DNA of 24,013 nucleotides. Source: a virus. Shown here one piece after another: positions 14,238-20,610 of the stretch (positions are counted from its first letter, which is position 1; each line of letters starts with the position of its first letter). The stretch is from positions 1 to 24,013 of the IMG/VR virus record IMGVR_UViG_3300032093_012631, one strand, 5' to 3'. The translations under genes were made by a program, and so were the position numbers. A model generated the notes under the pieces. That model searched no databases and had not been told where the DNA came from. It worked only from the letters and a program-made list of their open reading frames with translations.

Positions 14238-14990
14238 TCAGCGAAGCTTTGCTGGCAGCACATATTTGTATGTGGTGATACCAGTGTTGAGCTTGAGCTG
14301 AATAGCCCCTTTGACACTGAAACTCATTTCTGCATCAGCACCATCAACCAGCTTCAATAGTGCACTCACTAGCCCAATGGGCCACTTGTGTGAACTTTCA
14401 AATTGACCAGTGACACCGGTGGCAAACACCACACCGCCTCGCTGAGTAGCTGCGCCTTCGTCCCCAATGAAGAACTTGAGGTTACCGTCCACAGTCTTGG
14501 GAATGAAATATTGTTCATAGCTGCCAAGTGATCCAGCAGCCCAGTTGAACTGTTGAATGTTGCTCTTGCTGGGCTTGATCTTCACGTCCCAGCCAGGCTC
14601 CATATACTTGGGTTGATCAGGGACCATGTTTTTAGCCAGGAACCTATAGTTTATGAAACTGTTGCTTTTGTTTGTGTAGTGCATTTCAGTGGGCACATCC
14701 ACACCCTCGCGCTCAGTATACACCAGTTCCAGCTTACTGTCCTTGTGTGCAAATTCTGGGTCATTCACAATGCTGTTGAGCAAGCCAAGATTGGCAAGTC
14801 CAAATTCACCACTCCAGCCGTCTACTGGGTTCAAGGTTTCTGCCTTGAGAATAACTTGCTTGTCCTTGTCAATAGCCTCAATGGTGCTGGTTTTGGCTCC
14901 ACCAGATACCTTGATCTTTTCATAAAAACCAGTGCTGATCACATTCTTTGCAAGATCAGAGATTGCATCCTTAATAGCTGTTGCTGTCAT
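14238..14990 (-). CDS. 45: sliding clamp, DNA polymerase processivity factor (T4 gp45-like)
   Basis: 250 aa, matching phage gp45 clamps that form a trimeric ring around DNA and tether the polymerase and, in T4, activate late transcription. Visible features: an N-terminal helix (AIKDAISDLAKNVI), repeated beta segments, SGEFGLANLGLLNSIVNDPEF (clamp domain-1 region), FINYRFLAKNMVPDQPKY and a beta-rich second half (LKFFIGDEGAAT, HKWPIGLVSALLKLV, YKYVLPAKLR). ATG 14990 is used: AAGGAG lies 10 bases upstream, inside the end of the 66-aa gene. A TTG two codons earlier is possible but gives very tight spacing. It is the last gene of the polymerase transcript, followed by the terminator. No clamp-loader gene is in the window. 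Confidence 0.85.
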   Translation of the reverse strand: MTATAIKDAISDLAKNVISTGFYEKIKVSGGAKTSTIEAIDKDKQVILKAETLNPVDGWSGEFGLANLGLLNSIVNDPEFAHKDSKLELVYTEREGVDVPTEMHYTNKSNSFINYRFLAKNMVPDQPKYMEPGWDVKIKPSKSNIQQFNWAAGSLGSYEQYFIPKTVDGNLKFFIGDEGAATQRGGVVFATGVTGQFESSHKWPIGLVSALLKLVDGADAEMSFSVKGAIQLKLNTGITTYKYVLPAKLR

Positions 14991-14992
14991 TT

Positions 14993-15193
14993 TCAATAAG
15001 CTCCTTTATTACCCATTTTGCGTTGTATTGTTTCTTCGTCAACCAATGCTGCGTTTTGTTTCAAATCTTCGTCAGTCCAACCCAACATGTTTTTAAGCAC
15101 ATACCTCCTGCTAAGCCAAGGTGGCGCACTGTTCAATGCTTCAAATAACGTTTTCAATTCACTGGGTTCATATAGGCGTTTTTGGGTTTTCAT
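14993..15193 (-). CDS. small protein, 66 aa, resembling the end of a portal protein
   Basis: I take ATG 15193 (MKTQKRLYEPSELK), with GGA about 7 bases upstream. The frame extends to 15274, but the extra 27 residues are hydrophobic (LLTYLQLLLTILQRLC), overlap the 211-aa gene, and have no ribosome binding site. The core, APPWLSRRYVLKNMLGWTDEDLKQNAALVDEE, is like the C-terminal helix-turn of T4-type portal proteins (RYxxVxKNxLxxTxEE), but the protein is far too short to be a portal. It may be a small independent protein with that motif. Its stop lies two bases before the clamp ATG. Unknown function. Confidence 0.6.
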   Translation of the reverse strand: MKTQKRLYEPSELKTLFEALNSAPPWLSRRYVLKNMLGWTDEDLKQNAALVDEETIQRKMGNKGAY

Positions 15194-15212
15194 AATTTTT
15201 CCAAAATTGGTT

Positions 15213-15848
15213 TTAGAGGTCAAACATAACCTTTGTAATATAGTGAGCAATAGTTGCAGGTATGTCAACAACAAAGGGACACCATAATCTCATTTCATGA
15301 CCTTTTTGGAACAGAGTAGCAACACTATCCAAATCACTGCGCCCTTTGTAAGCAACATAAGCAGTGTGTTCAGGCACATGTTCCCCAATGAAAATTTGAC
15401 TGCCTTGATTGTCAAACTTCCGCAGCACACCAGCTGAATACCACCTGCCTACCTTCGTTCCAGTGTTTTGTTCATCTTGATACAGTTGATCAGTAGGTAT
15501 TTTCAAGAGTATATTGCTGTTTGTGAATATGAGATTGCCACATCCTCTCTTGTTTTTATGACCCAAAAGAGAAGCTTGCCTTCGTAGTGCAAATGGCAAG
15601 CCATCATATTGCTCTACAACAGATCCTGCTTGTGAAAACAACAGATCTTCTGCTTCACAAATGCTGTCAACTTCGTGAAAGTCTTGAGTTATAGTGTTCA
15701 GGCACAAATACCCAGTTAAGAATACCAAAGTGCTGGCGGTTGTGGGATGAGAATTGCTCCATGTGCTTGCTGATGCCAACGGATAGGGCTTGTAACGCAA
15801 GAGTTGAGCCCTCTCTTCTTTTGAGATTCCAAAGAGGGGGCTCTGCAT
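15213..15848 (-). CDS. hypothetical phage protein, 211 aa
   Basis: Not recognised. It starts at ATG 15848, nine bases after the preceding stop, with AAGAG about 7 bases upstream. It appears globular and mixed alpha/beta. Segments include STLVFLTGYLCLNTITQDF (a hydrophobic core strand, not a clear membrane helix), LLGHKNKRGCGNLIFTNSNILLKIP, TKVGRWYSAGVLRKF and a C-terminal MRLWCPFVVDIPATIAHYITKVMF. Three cysteines show no motif. It lies between the Pro/Lys-rich protein and the 66-aa protein in the replication transcript. A replication or nucleotide role is only a position-based guess. Confidence 0.72.
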   Translation of the reverse strand: MQSPLFGISKEERAQLLRYKPYPLASASTWSNSHPTTASTLVFLTGYLCLNTITQDFHEVDSICEAEDLLFSQAGSVVEQYDGLPFALRRQASLLGHKNKRGCGNLIFTNSNILLKIPTDQLYQDEQNTGTKVGRWYSAGVLRKFDNQGSQIFIGEHVPEHTAYVAYKGRSDLDSVATLFQKGHEMRLWCPFVVDIPATIAHYITKVMFDL

Positions 15849-15857
15849 TGTTTGCTC

Positions 15858-16187
15858 TTAGTTGTTTTTCTTTTTGTTTGACACTTTGGGCTCTTTCACA
15901 GCCTTGGTTTCCTTAGGCTGCTTAGCTGCTTTTGGAGTCTTGGATGCCTTGGATGTTTTCGAATCTTTTGCAGGTTTGGATTCCATAACAGATGGTGCAT
16001 CTTTAGCTGGTTCTAGAACAGGGGAGATTGGTGGTAATGGCACTACTGGGTTGCCAGCTGGTGTTACAACTACAGGTTGAATAGGCTCAGGGGCTGGTGG
16101 GGCTGGCACTGGTGTAGAAGGCTGCACAGGAGGCTTGGTTCCAAACACACGTCTTATGCTTTCGCAAATAGCAGAAAAAATATTCAT
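15858..16187 (-). CDS. low-complexity protein: Pro-rich middle and Lys/Ala-rich histone H1-like tail
   Basis: 109 aa in three parts. Residues 1-16 form an amphipathic helix (MNIFSAICESIRRVFG). About 17-62 are proline-rich (PPVQPSTPVPAPPAPEP…). About 63-109 are Lys/Ala/Ser/Thr-rich (KASKTPKAAKQPKETKAVKEPK) and end in KKKNN. The tail is like histone H1 and bacterial H1-like or AlgP-type DNA-binding tails, so DNA or polyanion binding is plausible. AAGGA with 7 bases of spacing lies before the ATG, directly beside one arm of an inverted repeat. The gene follows the polymerase by 62 bases and could be transcribed from the promoter candidate there. Disordered proteins with this layout also occur as phage virion or TonB-like linker proteins. 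Confidence 0.68.
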   Translation of the reverse strand: MNIFSAICESIRRVFGTKPPVQPSTPVPAPPAPEPIQPVVVTPAGNPVVPLPPISPVLEPAKDAPSVMESKPAKDSKTSKASKTPKAAKQPKETKAVKEPKVSNKKKNN

Positions 16188-16199
16188 AAATTGGTCCTT

Positions 16200-16249
16200 A
16201 AGGTTGACTTTCCCAAATCTACTTGACTTGGCGTTGAGTTGTCAACCTT
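16200..16249. repeat. inverted repeat between polymerase gene and the Pro/Lys-rich gene
   Basis: AAGGTTGAC (16200-16208) and GTCAACCTT (16241-16249) are perfect 9-base inverted arms, separated by 32 bases. One arm abuts the polymerase stop codon and the other merges with the AAGGA ribosome binding site of the next gene. It could be an operator, an RNA hairpin that masks the ribosome binding site, or chance; no T-run follows, so it is not an intrinsic terminator. Confidence 0.6.
16216..16245 (-). promoter_or_regulatory. sigma70-like promoter candidate before the Pro/Lys-rich gene
   Basis: Perfect TTGACA (16245-16240) and TAGATT (16221-16216, 4 of 6) on the minus strand, with an 18-base spacer. 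The box lies between the arms of the inverted repeat and overlaps one of them, so the repeat could be an operator over this promoter. The start point would be near 16209. Confidence 0.4.
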
Positions 16250-19003
16250 TCAAAAGCTGAACATACTGTCAAAAGTTTCGTTGTTTTTGGCATCCTCTAG
16301 ATTCCAGTGTAGCACACCCAATAAGTTTTCCAATTTTTTGTCCAAAATTGTTGCTTCCATCAAAGCGTCGTCAAAGGGCAAGGATTTGAACCAGTCAGGT
16401 AAGTAGAGTTGATCTACTGGATATGCAACAGAAGTCATGCCCAATGGGTTGGATCGCAGTTTACACACAATGACTTTTTGGCCATCTTGAATACGCATTG
16501 AACCATAGTCGTTGTAAATGTCACACAACAAGTTCCAATTTAACGAGGCCAAAACATGCCCAGGAATGGTTTTTCTTTTAACTGGGTCCTTTTTGAGATC
16601 AACACTTTCTTGTGCTTTTTTGATCATACCATACTGTGTTAAGTTGTTGACCCTTTTGGGGCTGCCTTTGGCCCAACTGGGCCATTTACTGAACTCAGTT
16701 CGGAACTCTTTGATGCGATTGAAAATTGAGTCTTTGTCAACCTCAGTCAAAACCAACGTCAAAATCTCGCTCAAAAACTCTTGAACTGGCTTGGGTGTGT
16801 CACTTCTCTTTAAGTCCAAGCCCATTGCTTTGATTTCACCAGGCTTGCCGTCAACATCCTTTCTCTTGCCTTCTTTGTCATAAATCATCACAGCATATCT
16901 CTTCTTGGTAATGAACAAGCCATGGCTTGCAACCAGTTCACGACCAGCTTTGATAACGCTACGAGATTCAGGAACATTGAATGCCTGTTTCATAAATCCA
17001 GGAAAGCTTTGGTTAGTGATGTCTGCAACTTGATCATACAGTTGTACCACTGCTTCACGACTCCAATCAAAGCTTTTGAAGTCTTCAAGCTGGCTCATTA
17101 CAGGGTATGCGCTAAAATAAATGCTGTCGGTGTCGCCATATATGACAGCATCACCTTTGTAGTGATATTTCCCTGATATTACCTCATTGATCTTACTACC
17201 CATGTGTTTGACGATACATCTACCTGTTAAAGTAGTACTTTGTGCAATACGGTTGTCAAACCACGATGAGCTAGAATTTCCGATAGCTCCATAAAGTGAA
17301 TTTAGCAAAATTTTCTTAATCAACTGCCTTCTGTCATAAAAATCAGCTTTTTCTTGATACTCACTCTTCTTAGAGGGATCAGGTTCTTCATCAGCTTTTT
17401 TGAAACATGCTTTGGCTTCTGCCTGCAACTCCTTTCTCTCACCATACCAGCGAGCCAGCAAGCCTGGTACCACACCCTCCTTGTTGAGATCAAAAATGGT
17501 GCCATTGGCACTGAGAGTCATTTGCTTTTTGGGATTTTCAAAAATCCATTGATACAGTTCGTCAGCACTGAGTTCCACAGTGGTGCCGTCTTCAAAGTCC
17601 ACAGTCAGCATAACCATTTCCCGATTCATCACTTGGTTATACTCAATAATGCCAAACATCTCGTTCCAACTGTCAGCAAAAGTGCGCTTTTCCTTTTGCA
17701 TCCTGTGTTGAATCAAACGATCATTACCCACAGGGCGGATTTGCCCTACTACTGTTTCCTTGCTCATGTTCAAGCTACGAATAGCACTGGGATATAGACT
17801 GTTGATGTCTACGCCGCCAATCCACTTGTGCATGCCTTCAACTGGGTCAGCCACATATGCACCAGCAATACCAGTGGGCTCAATGTCTTCGCCGTCACTG
17901 TCCTTCTGAACTTCTGCCTCACGACGCCGAATGGGTATGCAGAGACCAAGATCATGTGCTTCATTGGTAATGGCATTGTCAATAAGTTGCACTGAGCCCA
18001 ATGTTGTTTGAATCAATACACCGTTGGTGTGTGCAAGATCATTGGAAAGATCAATAAATTTCAATTTGCGATCAATCTTCACCAACAGCATGACGTCTTG
18101 CCTGTTATAGGCAATGAACTTTTCAAAATCTTCGTTGTAGAGCTTGTCCAAGCTGCCTTCATACGCAACTTTTTTCTCGCCCACCTCATACTCGCCCACA
18201 AAGTCCAGTCGATATGAATGCATTTCATGGTAGGTGTGTTTTCTGTATAGTTGGAGGTAATCCAAGTGCACTCTGCCCACTAGATCAAATGTAACAGTGG
18301 GCTTGCCATAGCTTTCATACTCTCTTTTCTTGGGAAATTTATTCCAGAGACACAGTCGTTTAGTGTGCTCCTTACTCAAAATTTGAATGATACGATTGTG
18401 CAAATAGGGAATATCATACCCCTCTGAATTCCAACCTGTGAGAACATCTGCATCCTCAATCAGTGTGAGAAACACATCCAAGAGTTCAGCTTCACTGCTG
18501 CATAGCACAGTGTCTTCAAATTTGTCCACAATATCAGAGGCTTGGTCAACTGTGAGTGTTTTGGGCTTGAGAACCAAGGTGAAGTTTTTGTCCAGCCAAC
18601 TTAGATACACCGAAATAGCTGTTACGGGATTGAATGCTTCATCAGCTGAGCTGAATCCACGGTCTGGATCATAATCTACTTCAATATCAAAAAATCCCAC
18701 ATGCAATTGTGGACTTGCTGCATTTTTGTAATGTTCATAAAAACACCGGAAAATGGGATTCATGTCACTTTCATATTGCTGTGTTTTTGGAACTTGTCTG
18801 CACTCTCTTTGAAACTCTTCCCATCGGGTGGTTTCAAATTTGTCCAATCGTTCACCATAGATGCTGGTATATTTGCCACGCTCGCTGGGAAAATACATCA
18901 CATACTTGCTGGGATATGTGTTGAACACTCTTTTGTGATTCACACGCTCCACCACATGAATACAGTTTTTGTCTTTTTCCAAAATAGCGTCAACGTATGT
19001 CAT
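16250..19003 (-). CDS. 43: DNA polymerase, family B, with 3'-5' exonuclease (T4 gp43-like)
   Basis: The replicative phage polymerase, 917 aa, similar in size to T4 gp43 (898). From ATG 19003: exonuclease I FFDIEVD (Asp106, Glu108), exonuclease II TGWNSEGYDIPYLHNRI (189-205), exonuclease III IAYNRQDVMLL (297-307). Polymerase motif A is GVDINSLYPSAIRSLNMS (397-414), motif B KKILLNSLYGAIGN (563-576), motif C YGDTDSIYFS (622-631). TKKRYAV further on corresponds to the KKRY thumb-proximal motif. All catalytic acidic residues are present. ATG 19003 has GGAG 6 bases upstream and overlaps the previous stop as ATGA; ATG 19015 is less likely. It is followed by a 62-base gap with the inverted repeat. 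There is no intein or split in this polymerase. Confidence 0.97.
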   Translation of the reverse strand: MTYVDAILEKDKNCIHVVERVNHKRVFNTYPSKYVMYFPSERGKYTSIYGERLDKFETTRWEEFQRECRQVPKTQQYESDMNPIFRCFYEHYKNAASPQLHVGFFDIEVDYDPDRGFSSADEAFNPVTAISVYLSWLDKNFTLVLKPKTLTVDQASDIVDKFEDTVLCSSEAELLDVFLTLIEDADVLTGWNSEGYDIPYLHNRIIQILSKEHTKRLCLWNKFPKKREYESYGKPTVTFDLVGRVHLDYLQLYRKHTYHEMHSYRLDFVGEYEVGEKKVAYEGSLDKLYNEDFEKFIAYNRQDVMLLVKIDRKLKFIDLSNDLAHTNGVLIQTTLGSVQLIDNAITNEAHDLGLCIPIRRREAEVQKDSDGEDIEPTGIAGAYVADPVEGMHKWIGGVDINSLYPSAIRSLNMSKETVVGQIRPVGNDRLIQHRMQKEKRTFADSWNEMFGIIEYNQVMNREMVMLTVDFEDGTTVELSADELYQWIFENPKKQMTLSANGTIFDLNKEGVVPGLLARWYGERKELQAEAKACFKKADEEPDPSKKSEYQEKADFYDRRQLIKKILLNSLYGAIGNSSSSWFDNRIAQSTTLTGRCIVKHMGSKINEVISGKYHYKGDAVIYGDTDSIYFSAYPVMSQLEDFKSFDWSREAVVQLYDQVADITNQSFPGFMKQAFNVPESRSVIKAGRELVASHGLFITKKRYAVMIYDKEGKRKDVDGKPGEIKAMGLDLKRSDTPKPVQEFLSEILTLVLTEVDKDSIFNRIKEFRTEFSKWPSWAKGSPKRVNNLTQYGMIKKAQESVDLKKDPVKRKTIPGHVLASLNWNLLCDIYNDYGSMRIQDGQKVIVCKLRSNPLGMTSVAYPVDQLYLPDWFKSLPFDDALMEATILDKKLENLLGVLHWNLEDAKNNETFDSMFSF

Positions 19004-19287
19004 CCAAAACTCCATAATCCATATAAATTCAAACCTGTGTAAAACAACATCAGGAGGGTCAGTAACTGATTTTTACGCAATATGCTGCTGATGGTCAAGG
19101 ACACACTGCCAAACAACCAAAACAAATACAAAATGTTCAAAGGCATTGCTTGGAATGCCAATAAGGCGGCAGCCAGCATACTGCTGGCTGTTCCTCCAAT
19201 TTCAAAAGCCAAGATAATCTTGGATCCTTGAGGCTTAACCAGCCCTGAAAACGCAAGCCAGAGAGCATGTGACTCTCTAGGAAACAC
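19000..19287 (-). CDS. small membrane protein, 95 aa, PnuC-like appearance
   Basis: Three hydrophobic segments: about residues 32-47 (TASSMLAAALLAFQAM), 48-67 (PLNILYLFWLFGSVSLTISS) and 75-92 (LLTLLMLFYTGLNLYGLW). SSILRKNQ lies between the last two. This alternation is reminiscent of nicotinamide-riboside transporters (PnuC) or SemiSWEET-like half transporters, but I cannot assign either. GTG 19287 overlaps the end of the DsbA-like gene by 11 bases. A downstream TTG (residue 26) is an alternative that keeps all three segments. Its stop overlaps the polymerase start, so the two are tightly coupled in translation. An inner-membrane location is expected. Confidence 0.68.
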   Translation of the reverse strand: MFPRESHALWLAFSGLVKPQGSKIILAFEIGGTASSMLAAALLAFQAMPLNILYLFWLFGSVSLTISSILRKNQLLTLLMLFYTGLNLYGLWSFG

Positions 19288-19552
19288 CTGCTGCTTTTAG
19301 CACTTCTTCCACGCTGTCCAGCTGTGTTTGAAGATCATTGAGAGTGTCTTGATTTTGTTGGCTCATTTTGTATGCGGTGCGGATAGCCATGTTTAGGATC
19401 TTTTTGTCAATATCAAGTTCCTCGCTCACTGCGCCCACCTGGTCTTTTAAGCCTTCCTTGAGAGTGGCAATCTCTCTCATAACGTCAATACCTGAATTCA
19501 CAAGTGCCATGATCTTGGATCGATCATTTGGACCAAGAGTGCCGATACCCAT
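19277..19552 (-). CDS. dsbA: DsbA-like double-stranded DNA binding protein (phage late-transcription type)
   Basis: 91 aa from ATG 19552 (GGAG with 8 bases of spacing), the size of T4 DsbA (89 aa). The pattern ALVNSGIDVMREIATLKEGLKDQVGAVSEELDIDKKILNMAIRTAYK matches the DsbA family of T4-like phages (conserved GLKDxVxAxAEELxIxxxxLNKAIRxAxK), and a Glu/Gln-rich helix follows. In T4 this protein binds DNA near late promoters. It is not the bacterial disulfide oxidoreductase of the same name. The longer frame to 19612 is rejected, because it begins at a TTG that is part of a TTGACA promoter box. The gene heads the polymerase transcript and overlaps the membrane-protein gene. Family match is good and DNA binding is by homology. 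Confidence 0.78.
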   Translation of the reverse strand: MGIGTLGPNDRSKIMALVNSGIDVMREIATLKEGLKDQVGAVSEELDIDKKILNMAIRTAYKMSQQNQDTLNDLQTQLDSVEEVLKAAGVS

Positions 19553-19584
19553 TTGTTTTGCTCCACGTTTGTTGGTATGCACTG

Positions 19585-19612
19585 ATTGTGTGGCAAGACT
19601 TGCATGTGTCAA
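19585..19612 (-). promoter_or_regulatory. sigma70-like promoter candidate for the dsbA-polymerase-clamp transcript
   Basis: A perfect TTGACA (19612-19607) and CACAAT (19590-19585, 4 of 6) with a 16-base spacer. The TGA of the preceding beta-propeller gene lies inside the TTGACA. A start near 19578 would give a short leader containing the GGAG of dsbA. Confidence 0.45.
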
Positions 19613-20604
19613 ACAACAATAAAGCTAGTGGCTTGAACTCCATTGTTGTAACCTTCTAGAGAAAAAAGATCACTACTAGAGGGTTGCCAATTGGTTTTGA
19701 ATCCTGTATACTGATTCATCATTCCACCCACGCTGAAGTAAAATGATTCTGTCTGGGTAATGGGGTTTTGAAAGTTAGCTGCGTCCTGGAATCTGTAACC
19801 TTCCTGAGTTTGACTTTTCCAGTTCAAACTGTTATCAGTAAACCAAATTGTACCACCAGTTAAGGCCACCGTTGCTTGTTTGCCAGTGGTTGATCGATAC
19901 AAAATCCGAGAGATGGGTTTGTTTTTGCCTTGATCACTTAGCTGATCAAACAATGTCCATTGTGTATTGTTTTGTTGAAAATTTGGTGTGTAAGCTATCC
20001 ACCCTTTGCCGCCCAACCAAACTTTCAAAGTCAAACCCTGACTGGCTTCAACACTGTATATTCCTGTTGACAAGATGCTGGGAAGAGTGACTCTAGTCCA
20101 AGTGTCAGTATTGTCTGTGCTCACCAACACCACAGGTGTTGATAAGTTGTTGGTGCTGCCCACTGCTATCCAATTTCCAGCTCCATAATGTTTGATGTCA
20201 AACAAAGTCATGGGCTCTTGATAACTTACATATTTTCTGGTCCAGGTGGCTGGACCACCATTGCCGCTCACAGCAATAAAACCAGTTTCACTCAAGTTAT
20301 TGAAATTTTTTTCATGACCAACAACACCAAATATGCCTTGGCCCCATGTAATTTTGTTCACCAGCCAACTTTTGTTTTCAGGGGTGTAGGAAAACCAGTT
20401 TACTAGATTACTGCTAACAGTGAAATCGCCAAAATTGGTTGCCCCAACCCAAATGTTGTTGCCGTAAGCCATGGATTGTAGGCTGCCCAATCCTTGTACT
20501 GGATTGTTCCCAGTTATCCAACTGGTTTCATTTTGGGAATAAGCCCACAATCCCCTGCTATACCACCTGGTGGGATCCATGCCAAAACTGTATAAATTTG
20601 TCAT
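19609..20604 (-). CDS. beta-propeller protein with WxxV/sialidase-like repeats
   Basis: 331 aa made of repeated beta segments with the pattern G..W.AVG / STDNTDTWTRV / WFTDNSLNWKSQ / SSNLVNWFSY / GPATWTRK, typical of BNR/Asp-box or Ycf48-type beta-propellers. I count about five to six such repeats. Each has Trp after a D/N-rich turn, for example IWVGATNFGDF, NWIAVGSTNN and AYTPNFQQNNTQW. No catalytic sialidase residues are evident, so a binding or structural role (virion decoration, tail fibre or receptor-binding part) is more likely than an enzyme. There is no signal peptide. AAGGG lies 2 bases before ATG 20604, tighter than usual; ATG 20580 is an alternative. It sits between the large repeat-domain protein and dsbA, and its stop overlaps the dsbA promoter. 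Confidence 0.72.
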   Translation of the reverse strand: MTNLYSFGMDPTRWYSRGLWAYSQNETSWITGNNPVQGLGSLQSMAYGNNIWVGATNFGDFTVSSNLVNWFSYTPENKSWLVNKITWGQGIFGVVGHEKNFNNLSETGFIAVSGNGGPATWTRKYVSYQEPMTLFDIKHYGAGNWIAVGSTNNLSTPVVLVSTDNTDTWTRVTLPSILSTGIYSVEASQGLTLKVWLGGKGWIAYTPNFQQNNTQWTLFDQLSDQGKNKPISRILYRSTTGKQATVALTGGTIWFTDNSLNWKSQTQEGYRFQDAANFQNPITQTESFYFSVGGMMNQYTGFKTNWQPSSSDLFSLEGYNNGVQATSFIVV

Positions 20605-20610
20605 TGCCCT

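Noticed and set aside
19264-19280. GAGAG…CTCTC stem near the end of dsbA as a terminator
   Set aside because: Only five base pairs, no T-run, and it lies inside the overlap with the next gene.
19277-19552. DsbA as disulfide oxidoreductase
   Set aside because: There is no CxxC or thioredoxin fold; the name is shared with the T4 double-strand DNA binding protein only.
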